Origin: Klebsiella oxytoca NBRC 105695
GTDB lineage: Bacteria > Pseudomonadota > Gammaproteobacteria > Enterobacterales > Enterobacteriaceae
NCBI RefSeq assembly: GCF_001598695.1
Contig: NZ_BCZK01000004.1
Span: forward strand, 310,001-374,000
Reading direction: 5' to 3'
Length of the DNA: 64,000 nt
The translations under genes were made by a program, and so were the position numbers. The notes under the pieces were generated by a model that saw only the letters and a list, made by a program, of their open reading frames with translations, made no database searches and was not told where the DNA came from. Positions 27,017-35,812 of the stretch are shown one piece after another; position 1 is the stretch's first letter, and each line of letters opens with the position of its first letter.

Positions 27017-28867
27017 TTAAACCTCGTCCACGGATTGGCCTTTCAGCGCGATACGGACCGATTGATCCATACGACGTGCGGCAAATTCCTGGGTTTGTGT
27101 GTCGATATTTTTAATCGCTTCTTTGATTGCATCGGCATCATCGCCTGCCGCTGCGGCGCGTACTTGCTCCGCGGCGTCATCGATAGCCTGACGCTCTGCG
27201 GCGCTTAACAGCGCGGCGTCGGAGGCCAGCGCGCTGACCAGACTTTCCAGCACGCGTGCGGCTTCAACTTTTTGCTCGGCCAGCATACGCGCCTGGACGT
27301 CCTGTTCGGCGTAGCTCATCGAATCTTTAATCATGCTGGCGATCTCGCCGTCGGTCAGACCGTAGGACGGCTTCACCTGAATTGAGGCCTCGACGCCGGT
27401 CGATTTCTCCATCGCCGTCACGCTCAGCAGACCGTCGGCATCCACCTGGAAGGTCACGCGAATATGCGCTCCGCCCGCCGGTAATGCCGGAATGCCGCGC
27501 AGCGCAAAGCGCGCCAGGGAACGGCAGTCCTGCACCAGCTCGCGCTCGCCCTGCATAACATGGATAGACATCGCCGTCTGGCCATCTTTGAAGGTGGTGA
27601 ACTCCTGCGCGCGCGCGACAGGTATGGTGGTGTTACGCGGAATAACCTTTTCCACCAGGCCACCCATGGTTTCCAGCCCCAGGGAGAGTGGGATGACATC
27701 AAGCAGCAGCAGTTCGCTGTCCGGCTTATTGCCTACCAGAATGTCCGCCTGAATCGCCGCGCCGATGGCGACGACTTTATCCGGATCGATAGAGGTCAGC
27801 GGCGTACGGCCAAAGAACTCGCCGACGCGTTCACGCACCAGCGGCACGCGGGTCGAGCCGCCCACCATCACCACTTCCAGAACCTCTTGCGCCTCAACGC
27901 CTGCATCTTTCAACGCGCGACGGCAGGCCAATAATGTACGTTTTACCAGCGGCGCGATCAGCTCATTAAACTGGCTGCGGGTCACTTCACCCTGCCAGCC
28001 ACCGACATTCACCCGCGCCGTATCGGCATCGCTGAGGGCGATTTTTGCCGCGATGGCCGCGTCGAGCAGCTCACGCTGCAGGCGGTTATCGCTGCGATCG
28101 TTCAGGCCAGCCTGCTCGCGCAGATAATCGGCCAACAGATGATCGAAATCGTCACCGCCGAGCGCGGAATCGCCGCCGGTCGCCAGGACTTCAAATACGC
28201 CGCGACTCAAGCGCAGCACGGAGATATCAAAAGTGCCGCCGCCGAGATCGTAAACCGCGATAGTTCCTTCCTGACCGGAGTCCAGACCGTAGGCAATCGC
28301 CGCCGCAGTGGGTTCGTTCAGAAGACGCAGGACGTGCAGGCCCGCCAGACGCGCGGCATCTTTGGTACCCTGACGCTGGGCATCATCGAAGTAGGCCGGC
28401 ACGGTGATCACTACGCCGTCAAGCTCGCCCGCCAGCGCCTCGGTGGCGCGTGCGGCCAGCGCCTTCAGAATATCGGCAGAAACGCGAACCGGATTGAGCA
28501 GTCCGCCCGTTGTCTGAATCATCGGCAGGCCGTTTTCGCTGGCCTGCAGGTGATAAGGCAGATGCGGGTAGCGGGCCTCGATATCGGCCAAAGAGCGCCC
28601 CATCATGCGTTTGACGGAGCTAATGGTGTTGACCGGATCCTGAGCGGCGTTTTGTCGCGCGTCGTAGCCCACCGTCAAACCCGAAGCCTGATAGTTCACC
28701 ACCGATGGCAGCAAATAGCGCCCCTGATGGTCGGGCAGGGTTTCGGCCTGGCCGCTACGCACGGTAGCAACCAGTGAATTGGTGGTGCCCAGGTCGATAC
28801 CCGCCGCCAGACGTCGCTGGTGCGGCGCGGCGCTCAGGCCAGGCTCACTAATTTGTAATAAGGCCAT
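27017..28867 (-). CDS. hscA: Hsp70-type chaperone HscA
   Basis: Specialised Hsp70 (616 aa, as in E. coli) that uses ATP to help pass Fe-S clusters from IscU to targets, recognising the IscU LPPVK peptide. Seen: [12 protein letters not shown] near residue 24-35, [11 protein letters not shown] and [11 protein letters not shown] in the ATPase domain, [12 protein letters not shown], then a beta-sandwich substrate domain and helical lid. The missing C-terminal EEVD tail is normal for HscA. It starts 15 bp after hscB. Confidence 0.98.
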   Translation of the reverse strand: MALLQISEPGLSAAPHQRRLAAGIDLGTTNSLVATVRSGQAETLPDHQGRYLLPSVVNYQASGLTVGYDARQNAAQDPVNTISSVKRMMGRSLADIEARYPHLPYHLQASENGLPMIQTTGGLLNPVRVSADILKALAARATEALAGELDGVVITVPAYFDDAQRQGTKDAARLAGLHVLRLLNEPTAAAIAYGLDSGQEGTIAVYDLGGGTFDISVLRLSRGVFEVLATGGDSALGGDDFDHLLADYLREQAGLNDRSDNRLQRELLDAAIAAKIALSDADTARVNVGGWQGEVTRSQFNELIAPLVKRTLLACRRALKDAGVEAQEVLEVVMVGGSTRVPLVRERVGEFFGRTPLTSIDPDKVVAIGAAIQADILVGNKPDSELLLLDVIPLSLGLETMGGLVEKVIPRNTTIPVARAQEFTTFKDGQTAMSIHVMQGERELVQDCRSLARFALRGIPALPAGGAHIRVTFQVDADGLLSVTAMEKSTGVEASIQVKPSYGLTDGEIASMIKDSMSYAEQDVQARMLAEQKVEAARVLESLVSALASDAALLSAAERQAIDDAAEQVRAAAAGDDADAIKEAIKNIDTQTQEFAARRMDQSVRIALKGQSVDEV

Positions 28868-28882
28868 AATTGCTTCCGAAAA

Positions 28883-29398
28883 TTAAAAATCGAGCAGTTT
28901 TTCTTCGAGTTGTTCCGCACTGCTTCGCAGTTTATCGAGAAAACGCAGCTTGCGCACGGTATCCGCCGCCGCCTCCCACGTCTCGTTATTCAGTTGTTCA
29001 ACCATCAGCTGATGCCGGGTATCAAATTGCGCTTTGACCCGCTTGATAAAACTTTCCAGCCGCGCTTCATCTTTCGCCTTGCCTATCTCATCAAGCTCTT
29101 CGCGCAGTTCCAGCTGTTCCATCAGGAACGCGGTATCGCGCACGGTATGCTGCTCGCTGGCGAGATCGAATCCGTGAAGCGAAAGGAGATATTCGGCGCG
29201 GGTCAGCGGGTGGCGAAGGGTTTGCCACGCCTGATTGATGGTGGCGGACTGCTGCACCGCGGCAAGCTGTTCGGCCGCGCTGCCGCTGGCGAACTTGTCC
29301 GGATGATACTGGCGCTGTAGCTCCTGGTACCGGGCAGCCAGAGGTTCTAACGAAAGGGTATAGCTGGCCGGTAACCCGAAGAGGGTAAAATAGTCCAT
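28883..29398 (-). CDS. hscB: J-domain co-chaperone HscB
   Basis: Co-chaperone (171 aa) that binds IscU and stimulates HscA ATPase. The start at 29398 gives the family N terminus [10 protein letters not shown]; the frame extends upstream through a hairpin that is not coding. Seen: J domain with His32-Pro33-Asp34 (YHPDK), and a C-terminal three-helix domain with [14 protein letters not shown] and Leu-rich surface for IscU binding. Confidence 0.98.
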   Translation of the reverse strand: MDYFTLFGLPASYTLSLEPLAARYQELQRQYHPDKFASGSAAEQLAAVQQSATINQAWQTLRHPLTRAEYLLSLHGFDLASEQHTVRDTAFLMEQLELREELDEIGKAKDEARLESFIKRVKAQFDTRHQLMVEQLNNETWEAAADTVRKLRFLDKLRSSAEQLEEKLLDF

Positions 29399-29427
29399 AA
29401 CAACCTCAGGGTTAACGAGATAAAGCA

Positions 29428-29458
29428 AACCCCACTTACGGATGTCCGCAGTGGGGTT
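29428..29458 (-). terminator. Intercistronic hairpin between iscA and hscB
   Basis: Outer perfect 9-bp stem AACCCCACT / AGTGGGGTT containing an inner CGGA/TCCG pairing. Followed on the minus strand by TTTGCTTTATC. It lies inside the operon, so it is more likely an attenuator or mRNA stability element that sets the lower level of hscBA-fdx-iscX than a full stop. Confidence 0.6.
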
Positions 29459-29473
29459 AAGATGACATTGCAA

Positions 29474-29797
29474 TTACACGTTAAAGCTTTCGCCGCAGCC
29501 GCACTCGTCTTTCACGTTCGGGTTGGTGAACTTAAACCCTTCGTTAAGACCTTCTTTGACGAAGTCCAGCTGCGTGCCGTCGAGGAACTGCAAGCTTTTG
29601 CCGTCGATCACGACCTTCACGCCTTTGTCTTCAAACACGGTGTCTTCTGCCGCCGGCTCGTCAACAAACTCCAGTACATAAGCCATACCCGAGCAGCCGG
29701 AAGTTCTGACTCCCAGGCGCAGACCAAACCCTTTACCGCGGTTGGCCAGAAAGGTGTTGACTCGCGCTGCTGCACTGTCGCTTAAAGTAATCGACAT
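29474..29797 (-). CDS. iscA: A-type Fe-S carrier IscA
   Basis: Fe-S carrier protein (107 aa) delivering clusters, especially [4Fe-4S], to apoproteins. The start at 29797 ([10 protein letters not shown]) matches the family; four in-frame codons lie upstream of it. Seen: the three conserved cysteines Cys35 (TSGCSGMAY), Cys99 and Cys101 (ECGCGESF). It sits between iscU and hscB in the standard order. Confidence 0.98.
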   Translation of the reverse strand: MSITLSDSAAARVNTFLANRGKGFGLRLGVRTSGCSGMAYVLEFVDEPAAEDTVFEDKGVKVVIDGKSLQFLDGTQLDFVKEGLNEGFKFTNPNVKDECGCGESFNV

Positions 29798-29816
29798 AAC
29801 AAACCTCAACTCTTAA

Positions 29817-30203
29817 TTATTTTGCTTCACGTTTGCTTTTGTAATCCGCAATCGCGGCTTTAATCGCGTCTTCCGCCAGAATAGAGCAGTGAATTTTCAC
29901 CGGCGGCAGTTCGAGCTCGTCGGCGATATCGGTGTTTTTAATCGCCTGAGCTTCGTCCAGCGACTTCCCTTTCACCCATTCGGTCACCAGGGAGCTGGAG
30001 GCAATAGCGGAACCGCAGCCGTAGGTCTTGAAACGCGCGTCTTCAATGATACCTTCATTGTTGACTTTAATCTGCAACTTCATCACGTCGCCGCACGCCG
30101 GTGCGCCAACCATACCGCTGCCGACGTTTTCGTCGCTATTGTCGAAAGAGCCGACGTTGCGCGGATTCTCGTAATGATCGATAACTTTTTCGCTGTAAGC
30201 CAT
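29817..30203 (-). CDS. iscU: Fe-S cluster scaffold IscU
   Basis: Scaffold on which [2Fe-2S] and [4Fe-4S] clusters are assembled from IscS sulfur and iron. Length 128 aa, as in E. coli. Seen: Cys37 (GAPACGDV), Cys63 (YGCGSA), Cys106 (IHCSIL), the conserved Asp39 beside Cys37, and LPPVK at 99-103, which HscA recognises. Preceded by a good RBS (GGAGAA). Starts 26 bp after iscS. Confidence 0.99.
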   Translation of the reverse strand: MAYSEKVIDHYENPRNVGSFDNSDENVGSGMVGAPACGDVMKLQIKVNNEGIIEDARFKTYGCGSAIASSSLVTEWVKGKSLDEAQAIKNTDIADELELPPVKIHCSILAEDAIKAAIADYKSKREAK

Positions 30204-30229
30204 GATGAATTCTCCTTATTGGTGCCGAA

Positions 30230-31444
30230 TTAGTGATGTGACCATTCAATGCTGTTCAAATCCACGCCCTGCTTGAACATTTCCCACAGCGGAGAGAGTT
30301 CGCGCAGACGGCCGATGGAGTTACGGACCAGATTGATGGTGTAGTCAATCTCTTCTTCGGTAGTAAAACGACCTAAAGAGAAACGAATAGAGCTATGCGC
30401 CAGCTCGTCGGTCATCCCCAGCGCACGCAGCACGTAGGACGGCTCGAGGCTTGCGGAAGTACAGGCTGAACCGGAGGAGACCGCCAGGTCTTTCAGCGCC
30501 ATAATCAGCGACTCGCCTTCAACGTAGTTAAAGCTGACGTTGAGAATGTTCGGCGCGCCCTGCTCGAGATCGCCGTTCAGGTAGACCTCTTCCATATCTT
30601 TTACGCCGTCCCACAGACGGTTACGCAGGCCGCGCAGGCGGGCCATTTCGCTTTCCATCTCTTCTTTCGCGATACGGTAAGCTTCACCCATACCGACGAT
30701 CTGGTGGACTGGCAGCGTCCCGGAACGCATACCGCGCTCGTGACCACCGCCGTGCATCTGCGCTTCGATACGGATACGCGGCTTACGACGCACGTACAGC
30801 GCGCCGATGCCTTTCGGGCCGTAGATTTTGTGGCCGGAGAAGGACATCAGGTCCACTTTCAGCTGGCTCAGATCGATAGGCAGCTTGCCCACGCTCTGGG
30901 TCGCGTCAACGTGGTAAATGATACCGCGGGCGCGGCACATCTCGCCGATGGTAGCGATATCCTGCACCACGCCGATTTCGTTATTCACGTGCATAATGGA
31001 AACCAGGATGGTGTCATCACGCATCGCGGCTTCCAGCTCTTTTAAATCGATAATGCCGTTACGCTGCGGGGCGAGGTAGGTCACTTCAAACCCTTCGCGC
31101 TCCAGCTGACGGCAGGTATCCAGCACGGCTTTGTGTTCGGTTTTGCTGGTGATGATGTGCTTGCCTTTTTTCTGATAAAAGTTGGCTGCACCTTTAATCG
31201 CCAGGTTATCGGACTCCGTCGCGCCGGAGGTAAAAACGATTTCGCGCGGGTCAGCGCCGACCAGCTCGGCAATCTGATTACGGGCGATATCTACCGCCTC
31301 TTCAGCCTGCCAGCCAAAACGGTGTGAACGAGAGGCCGGGTTACCAAAGGTCCCGTCCAGGGTCAGGAACTGCATCATTTTCTCGGCAACACGCGGGTCC
31401 ACCGGCGTGGTTGCGGAGTAATCGAGATAGATCGGTAATTTCAT
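30230..31444 (-). CDS. iscS: Cysteine desulfurase IscS
   Basis: PLP enzyme converting L-cysteine to alanine and enzyme-bound persulfide, the sulfur source for Fe-S clusters, thiolated tRNA and other products. Length 404 aa, as in E. coli. The start at 31444 gives [19 protein letters not shown]; the upstream open frame is untranslated leader. Seen: [10 protein letters not shown] with the PLP lysine and the mobile active loop SSGSACTS with the persulfide cysteine (Cys328 in E. coli numbering). The 175-bp gap to iscR carries a long hairpin. Confidence 0.99.
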   Translation of the reverse strand: MKLPIYLDYSATTPVDPRVAEKMMQFLTLDGTFGNPASRSHRFGWQAEEAVDIARNQIAELVGADPREIVFTSGATESDNLAIKGAANFYQKKGKHIITSKTEHKAVLDTCRQLEREGFEVTYLAPQRNGIIDLKELEAAMRDDTILVSIMHVNNEIGVVQDIATIGEMCRARGIIYHVDATQSVGKLPIDLSQLKVDLMSFSGHKIYGPKGIGALYVRRKPRIRIEAQMHGGGHERGMRSGTLPVHQIVGMGEAYRIAKEEMESEMARLRGLRNRLWDGVKDMEEVYLNGDLEQGAPNILNVSFNYVEGESLIMALKDLAVSSGSACTSASLEPSYVLRALGMTDELAHSSIRFSLGRFTTEEEIDYTINLVRNSIGRLRELSPLWEMFKQGVDLNSIEWSHH

Positions 31445-31570
31445 TGCTCTATAAACTCCGTACATCGCTTCAATGCAAGGAATCAGGCAACCGGCTGGAT
31501 GTACGACCGAGTACACAGGATGTCGGAGCATCCCGGCCTGATTCGAAAATCTTTTTATCTTTTTTACTCA

Positions 31571-31614
31571 GTTCGTTTCAGCTTGCAGCACATCGCTGCA
31601 AGATGAAACTGAAC
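31571..31614 (-). promoter_or_regulatory. iscR 3' hairpin in the iscR-iscS gap
   Basis: Long imperfect hairpin: GTTC, GTTTCA and TTGCAGC pair with GCTGCAA, TGAAAC and GAAC, interrupted by a 2-base internal loop and one bulged T. It starts 5 bp past the iscR stop. Known: in E. coli a structure at this place protects the iscR part of the message when the RyhB sRNA pairs near the iscS start under iron limitation, separating iscR from iscSUA. That role is inferred here from position and shape. Confidence 0.6.
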
Positions 31615-31619
31615 GAGAA

Positions 31620-32111
31620 CTACGCGCGCAGTTTGACGTCGATAGCGTCCTGAGCACGGGTATTACGCTGGGATTCATGGTTGTGCTGACGACCGGAGAC
31701 ATCGAGGATTTCCTGGTTATTCACCAGTTCGCCCAGCGTGATGTTATTCAGAAAACCGGTCAGTCGCTCGCTCAGATCGCGCCACAGCGCGTGAGTAAGG
31801 CACTTATCGCCGCCCTGGCAGCCGCCTTTACCCTGACAACGGGTGGCGTCAACGGATTCGTCTACTGCGCTGATAACTTCGCCAACCGCGATGCTACCCG
31901 CTTCTTTACCTAACAGATAACCGCCGCCTGGACCACGTACGCTGGAAACCAGACCATTTTTGCGCAGGCGAGAGAACAGCTGTTCCAGATAGGAAAGCGA
32001 AATTCCCTGACGCTCTGAAATATCAGCCAACGGAACCGGACCCGATTCAGAGTTGAGCGCAACGTCAAGCATCGCGGTCACGGCATAACGCCCTTTAGAT
32101 GTCAGTCTCAT
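31620..32111 (-). CDS. iscR: Fe-S dependent transcription regulator IscR
   Basis: Rrf2-family regulator (163 aa) that binds a [2Fe-2S] cluster and represses its own operon when clusters are plentiful; the apo form controls type 2 sites such as suf. Seen: N-terminal winged helix ([19 protein letters not shown], with [17 protein letters not shown] as recognition region) and cluster ligands Cys92, Cys98, Cys104 and His107. First gene of the operon. Confidence 0.99.
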   Translation of the reverse strand: MRLTSKGRYAVTAMLDVALNSESGPVPLADISERQGISLSYLEQLFSRLRKNGLVSSVRGPGGGYLLGKEAGSIAVGEVISAVDESVDATRCQGKGGCQGGDKCLTHALWRDLSERLTGFLNNITLGELVNNQEILDVSGRQHNHESQRNTRAQDAIDVKLRA

Positions 32112-32180
32112 GTCTTACTTAACCTCAAACTCGCCCCTGCCCGGGCTTTTTATTAATATGGGTATTGCATAGCAAGGGCA

Positions 32181-32238
32181 AGTCTGACATTCCCGAGTAA
32201 ATTGGTCAACTATTTACTTGACTGTTTTAGTCAGGTAT
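32181..32238 (-). promoter_or_regulatory. isc operon promoter with type 1 IscR site
   Basis: On the minus strand, TTGACC (32209-32204) is followed after 17 bases by CAGACT (32186-32181), matching the E. coli iscR promoter. Just upstream, 32214-32238 carries a near-perfect type 1 IscR site, with half-sites CTGACT and AGTCAAG around AAAAC. This supports autoregulation by cluster-loaded IscR. Confidence 0.8.
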
Positions 32239-32277
32239 TTGGCTTTCCGTGCCGTTTCACTTCAGCGCGGCCTGACG

Positions 32278-32311
32278 CCCTCACTCCGCCCCTCTTCCAC
32301 AGGGAGAGGGG
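32278..32311. repeat. Intergenic palindromic repeat between iscR and trmJ
   Basis: CCCTCAC followed by a hairpin CCCCTCT(T)CC-ACA-GG(G)AGAGGGG. It resembles the complement of the element at 25003-25077 and is probably another copy of a dispersed short repeat. It lies 52 bp past the trmJ stop on trmJ's side, so it would be in the trmJ 3' region. Confidence 0.55.
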
Positions 32312-32362
32312 AACCCGCAACGACCGTGCCAGCATCGCGCCGCCGGGCAACGGCGGGCACTA

Positions 32363-33100
32363 TTATTCTTTATTTTTCTGCTGCTGCTCAATTGACGCCA
32401 GCATGCCGCGCAGGATGTTTAGCTCCTGGCTTTCCGGACGGGCGCGAGTAAACAAACGGCGCAGTTTGTTCATCACCTGACCCGGGTGGCTGGCGCGAAT
32501 AAATCCGGTTGCCAGCAGCGTCTGCTCCAGATGACCGTAGAAACGCTCTAAATCATCCACCAGCGGATACGGGGTTTCCTCATGCTCAGCGACAGGTTCA
32601 TTTTGTTCCTGCGCCGCCAGCCAGGCCATCCGGACTTCATAGGAGATAACCTGTACCGCCATCGCCAGGTTCAGCGAACTGTATTCCGGATTCGCGGCAA
32701 TCGCCACGTGGTAGTGACACTTCTGCAGCTCTTCGTTAGTCAGGCCTACGCGTTCGCGGCCAAATACCAGCGCGATCGGCGCATGCTTCGCTTCCGCAAC
32801 GCTTTTCAGACCGCATTCACGCGGATCGAGCATCGGCCACGGCAGCGTGCGGGAACGCGCGCTGGTTCCCACTACCAGGCTGCACCCCGCCAGGGCTTCA
32901 TCGAGGGTATCAACGATGTTGGCATTGCCAATCACGTCGCTGGCTCCGGCCGCCAGAGCGATGGCCTGAGAATCAGGTTTAACCAGAGGATTAACCAGCC
33001 AGAGGTTGGTTAACCCCATGGTTTTCATTGCGCGGGCGACGGAGCCCATATTGCCGGTGTGTGAGGTTTCTACCAGTACGATTCGAATATTTTGCAGCAT
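32363..33100 (-). CDS. trmJ: tRNA (cytidine/uridine-2'-O-)-methyltransferase TrmJ
   Basis: SPOUT-family enzyme making 2'-O-methyl at position 32 of several tRNAs. Length 245 aa (E. coli 246). Seen: N-terminal [24 protein letters not shown], the knot blocks [15 protein letters not shown] and [14 protein letters not shown], then a C-terminal extension typical of TrmJ. It lies upstream of iscR on the same strand and divergent from suhB. Confidence 0.97.
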   Translation of the reverse strand: MLQNIRIVLVETSHTGNMGSVARAMKTMGLTNLWLVNPLVKPDSQAIALAAGASDVIGNANIVDTLDEALAGCSLVVGTSARSRTLPWPMLDPRECGLKSVAEAKHAPIALVFGRERVGLTNEELQKCHYHVAIAANPEYSSLNLAMAVQVISYEVRMAWLAAQEQNEPVAEHEETPYPLVDDLERFYGHLEQTLLATGFIRASHPGQVMNKLRRLFTRARPESQELNILRGMLASIEQQQKNKE

Positions 33101-33220
33101 TATGGTTCTTCGGCTAAAGATTATTCGTGCATGCTATCATAAAACGGAGACATAAGCAGATTTCACTGTTACTATATGCGCCGTTTTTTCCCGTTCTTTA
33201 ACATCCAGTGAGAGATACCG

Positions 33221-34024
33221 ATGCATCCGATGCTGAACATCGCCGTGCGCGCAGCGCGCAAGGCGGGTAATTTAATTGCCAAGCACTACGAAACCCCTGA
33301 CTCCGTAGAAACCAGCCAGAAAGGCAGCAATGATTTTGTGACCAACGTCGATAAAGCCGCAGAGGCGATGATTATCGAAACCATTCGCAAATCTTACCCG
33401 CAGCACACCATCATCACCGAAGAAAGCGGTGAGCACGCTGGTGAAGATCAGGATGTTCAATGGGTTATCGATCCACTGGATGGCACCACCAACTTTGTAA
33501 AACGTCTGCCCCACTTCGCCGTCTCCATTGCCGTACGCATTAAAGGCCGTACTGAAGTAGCCGTGGTTTACGATCCAATGCGTAACGAACTGTTTACCGC
33601 AACCCGCGGTCAGGGCGCGCAGCTGAACGGCTACCGCCTGCGCGGCAGCAGCGCTCGCGATCTCGATGGCACGATCATCGCCACCGGCTTCCCGTTCAAA
33701 GCAAAACAGCACGCGACCTCCTACATGAACATCCTCGGCAACATGTTTACCGAATGCGCGGACTTCCGCCGTACCGGTTCCGCCGCCCTGGATCTGGCCT
33801 ACGTTGCTGCTGGCCGCGTTGACGGCTACTTTGAAATCGCGCTGAAACCGTGGGATTTCGCGGCCGGCGAGCTGATCGCCCGTGAAGCCGGCGCTATCGT
33901 CTGCGACTTTACCGGTGGCCATAACTACCTGCTGACCGGCAACATCGTTGCAGGCAACCCGCGCGTTGTGAAAGCGATGCTGGCCAATATGCGCGAGCAG
34001 CTGAGCGAAGCGCTGAAGCGTTAA
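33221..34024 (+). CDS. suhB: Inositol-1-monophosphatase / Nus factor SuhB
   Basis: Magnesium-dependent inositol monophosphatase (267 aa, as in E. coli) that also joins the rRNA antitermination complex with NusA, NusB and NusG. Seen: the metal-site Glu67 (TEESG), DPLDGTTNF with Asp84 and Asp87, and WDFAAGELIAREAG with the third metal aspartate. A GTGAGAGA RBS precedes the ATG. Ends at a strong terminator. Confidence 0.98.
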   Translation: MHPMLNIAVRAARKAGNLIAKHYETPDSVETSQKGSNDFVTNVDKAAEAMIIETIRKSYPQHTIITEESGEHAGEDQDVQWVIDPLDGTTNFVKRLPHFAVSIAVRIKGRTEVAVVYDPMRNELFTATRGQGAQLNGYRLRGSSARDLDGTIIATGFPFKAKQHATSYMNILGNMFTECADFRRTGSAALDLAYVAAGRVDGYFEIALKPWDFAAGELIAREAGAIVCDFTGGHNYLLTGNIVAGNPRVVKAMLANMREQLSEALKR

Positions 34025-34045
34025 TTTCTCACCGCATGAAAAACA

Positions 34046-34069
34046 AAAAGGAAGCCGCGGCTTCCTTTT
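34046..34069 (+). terminator. Rho-independent terminator after suhB
   Basis: Perfect 10-bp stem AAAAGGAAGC / GCTTCCTTTT with a CGCG loop, then more T residues. It lies 21 bp past the suhB stop and, being symmetrical, can also serve the convergent transporter gene. Confidence 0.9.
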
Positions 34070-34078
34070 TTTATCGCT

Positions 34079-35059
34079 TCAAAACGGACGCAGGCCGCCG
34101 CCCGATGGCATCGCGCTGCTCCACATCACTATCGCCGCCGCCAGTAAGATGACGCCTCCGGCCAGCGCCAGCGTTGCCCAGCCAATCTGCTTCCACAGCG
34201 CCGGCGCCCGGCCGGCGCTCAGCCTGACCGCCAGCTGACGGAAGCCATGCACCAGCAGGGCCAGCGCGCTAATCGTTAACGAGGTACCTGCCGCCATCGC
34301 CATCGCGGCCGCCATGCCCCAGCTAAATACGCCGATAACCTTGCTGAATAACAGCACCATAATCGCTCCGGAGCAGGGCCGCATCCCCATTGACAGCACG
34401 ATAGCCAGCCGCGCCCGCCAGTCGTCGCCGCTTTGCAGCTGTTCCGGCGCCGGCAGATGCTGATGCCCGCAGCCGCAGTTGGCGTGATGAACGTGATGCG
34501 CGGTGAAGGCGGTGAATGTCGGCCGGCGCAGCAGTACGCGCAGCTTTTTTAGCGCACGCCAGCACAGCAAAAGGCCCAGCGCGCCGACCAGCAGATAGCT
34601 TCCCTTTTCCAGCCAGAAGCTGCTCAGATGCAGCTGTCTTGCCGGCAGCCGCAGCAGCGTCAGCACCACGACGATTAAGGCGATGGCCACCAGCCCCTGC
34701 AGCAGCGAGGCGGCCAGGGTCAGACCGATGCTCGATTTCAGCTTCGATGGATGGGTTGCCAGCCAGGTGGTTATGACCACCTTGCCATGCCCCGGCCCCA
34801 GCGCATGCAGGACGCCGTAGGCGAAGCTAAATCCCAGCAGCGACAGCCCGGCAGCGGCAGGATTCTCCGCAACCGCCTGCAGAAGCCGACTCAGTTCGAC
34901 ATTCAGCGCGCGCTGCCAGACCGCGCTTTGCAGCAGCACCTGCGGCCAGGCCCGCCATAGCCAGAAGCCAGCTCCGGCTGCCAGCAGCAGAAACAGCGCC
35001 AGCGGCCACAGCTGACGCCAGCGCGGCGAACGGCCGTTTTGTGCAAAAATCACTGACAT
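34079..35059 (-). CDS. NicO/RcnA-type nickel-cobalt transporter
   Basis: Inner-membrane metal transporter of 326 aa, probably an exporter for nickel, cobalt or another divalent metal. Seen: about seven membrane segments, HALGPGHGK at residues 85-93, a cytoplasmic or periplasmic His/Cys loop (HHVHHANCGCGHQH, 188-201) able to bind metal, and MGMRPCSG at 224-231, all features of the NicO family. RcnA in E. coli is about 274 aa with a longer His-rich loop. The start overlaps the upstream DUF1007 gene by 10 bp, so both are translated together. Neither gene is found between suhB and csiE in E. coli. Confidence 0.88.
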   Translation of the reverse strand: MSVIFAQNGRSPRWRQLWPLALFLLLAAGAGFWLWRAWPQVLLQSAVWQRALNVELSRLLQAVAENPAAAGLSLLGFSFAYGVLHALGPGHGKVVITTWLATHPSKLKSSIGLTLAASLLQGLVAIALIVVVLTLLRLPARQLHLSSFWLEKGSYLLVGALGLLLCWRALKKLRVLLRRPTFTAFTAHHVHHANCGCGHQHLPAPEQLQSGDDWRARLAIVLSMGMRPCSGAIMVLLFSKVIGVFSWGMAAAMAMAAGTSLTISALALLVHGFRQLAVRLSAGRAPALWKQIGWATLALAGGVILLAAAIVMWSSAMPSGGGLRPF

Positions 35060-35688
35060 TGCAGCGTTACCTTTTGCGCGAAGTAATTCCCCAGTTCCAT
35101 ATCCTCCGGCGGCGCATCCGCTTTATCCAGCGACTGCGCGTAGGACAACATTTTTTCATTAGGTTTCGGCGTCATCACTTTTGCCGTGCAGCCCGCTGTC
35201 ATTGCAGCCGGCAGAACAAAGTCTGCGTCCTGGTCATAATACATATCAACATAATAAGTTGGGTCGTAGGTGGAAAAGGTGAAGGTTTGCCCGGCCAGAG
35301 GCTGCGGCTTCGCCAGCGGCAGAGTAAAAGAGAGTACCGCCTGATGGCCGCTGCGCTCAAGGCCATAGCCATCGGGCCGATTATCAAACTTCACTCTCTC
35401 ACCGTTATGCCACAGCTCGCTGAAATAGTGCTGGCCCAGTACGTTAGCCATCACTTCCGCCGCCAGCTTTTTCCAGATTTCGCTACCGGGTTTGGCGTTG
35501 CCCGCATCATAGAGCAGATCGGCGGAGGTGATTTCATCCATCGTCCAGCGCATTTTAAAGCCGGTAAGTTGCCCATTTTCCGCTACGGCCTCGGTTTGCA
35601 GACTAATGAAACTGTGCGGATGCGCCGCCGCAGATAGCGATAAAAACATGAAAAACGCTACGCTGACGCATTGTTTCACTCTCTTCAT
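35050..35688 (-). CDS. DUF1007 periplasmic protein, partner of NicO transporter
   Basis: Exported protein of 212 aa. Seen: signal peptide (MKRVKQCVSVAFFMFLSLS) with likely cleavage at AAA before HPHSF, so the mature N terminus carries two histidines (His23, His25) that could bind metal. The rest is a DUF1007 domain, rich in beta structure. Known: DUF1007 proteins are regularly encoded beside NicO-type transporters and are proposed to help periplasmic metal handling, without proven mechanism. GAGGAACAG provides the RBS. The gene overlaps the transporter start by 10 bp. Confidence 0.85.
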   Translation of the reverse strand: MKRVKQCVSVAFFMFLSLSAAAHPHSFISLQTEAVAENGQLTGFKMRWTMDEITSADLLYDAGNAKPGSEIWKKLAAEVMANVLGQHYFSELWHNGERVKFDNRPDGYGLERSGHQAVLSFTLPLAKPQPLAGQTFTFSTYDPTYYVDMYYDQDADFVLPAAMTAGCTAKVMTPKPNEKMLSYAQSLDKADAPPEDMELGNYFAQKVTLQCQ

Positions 35689-35812
35689 CTGTTCCTCGCG
35701 TGAAAAATTCTGTGAACCCCGCCAGCAATCCTGATGTAAAGACCCGGAAATGCCCTGTTCACCCGCAATACATTAACTACTCTTAACGAAAACCCTAACT
35801 GGAACTAACCGG

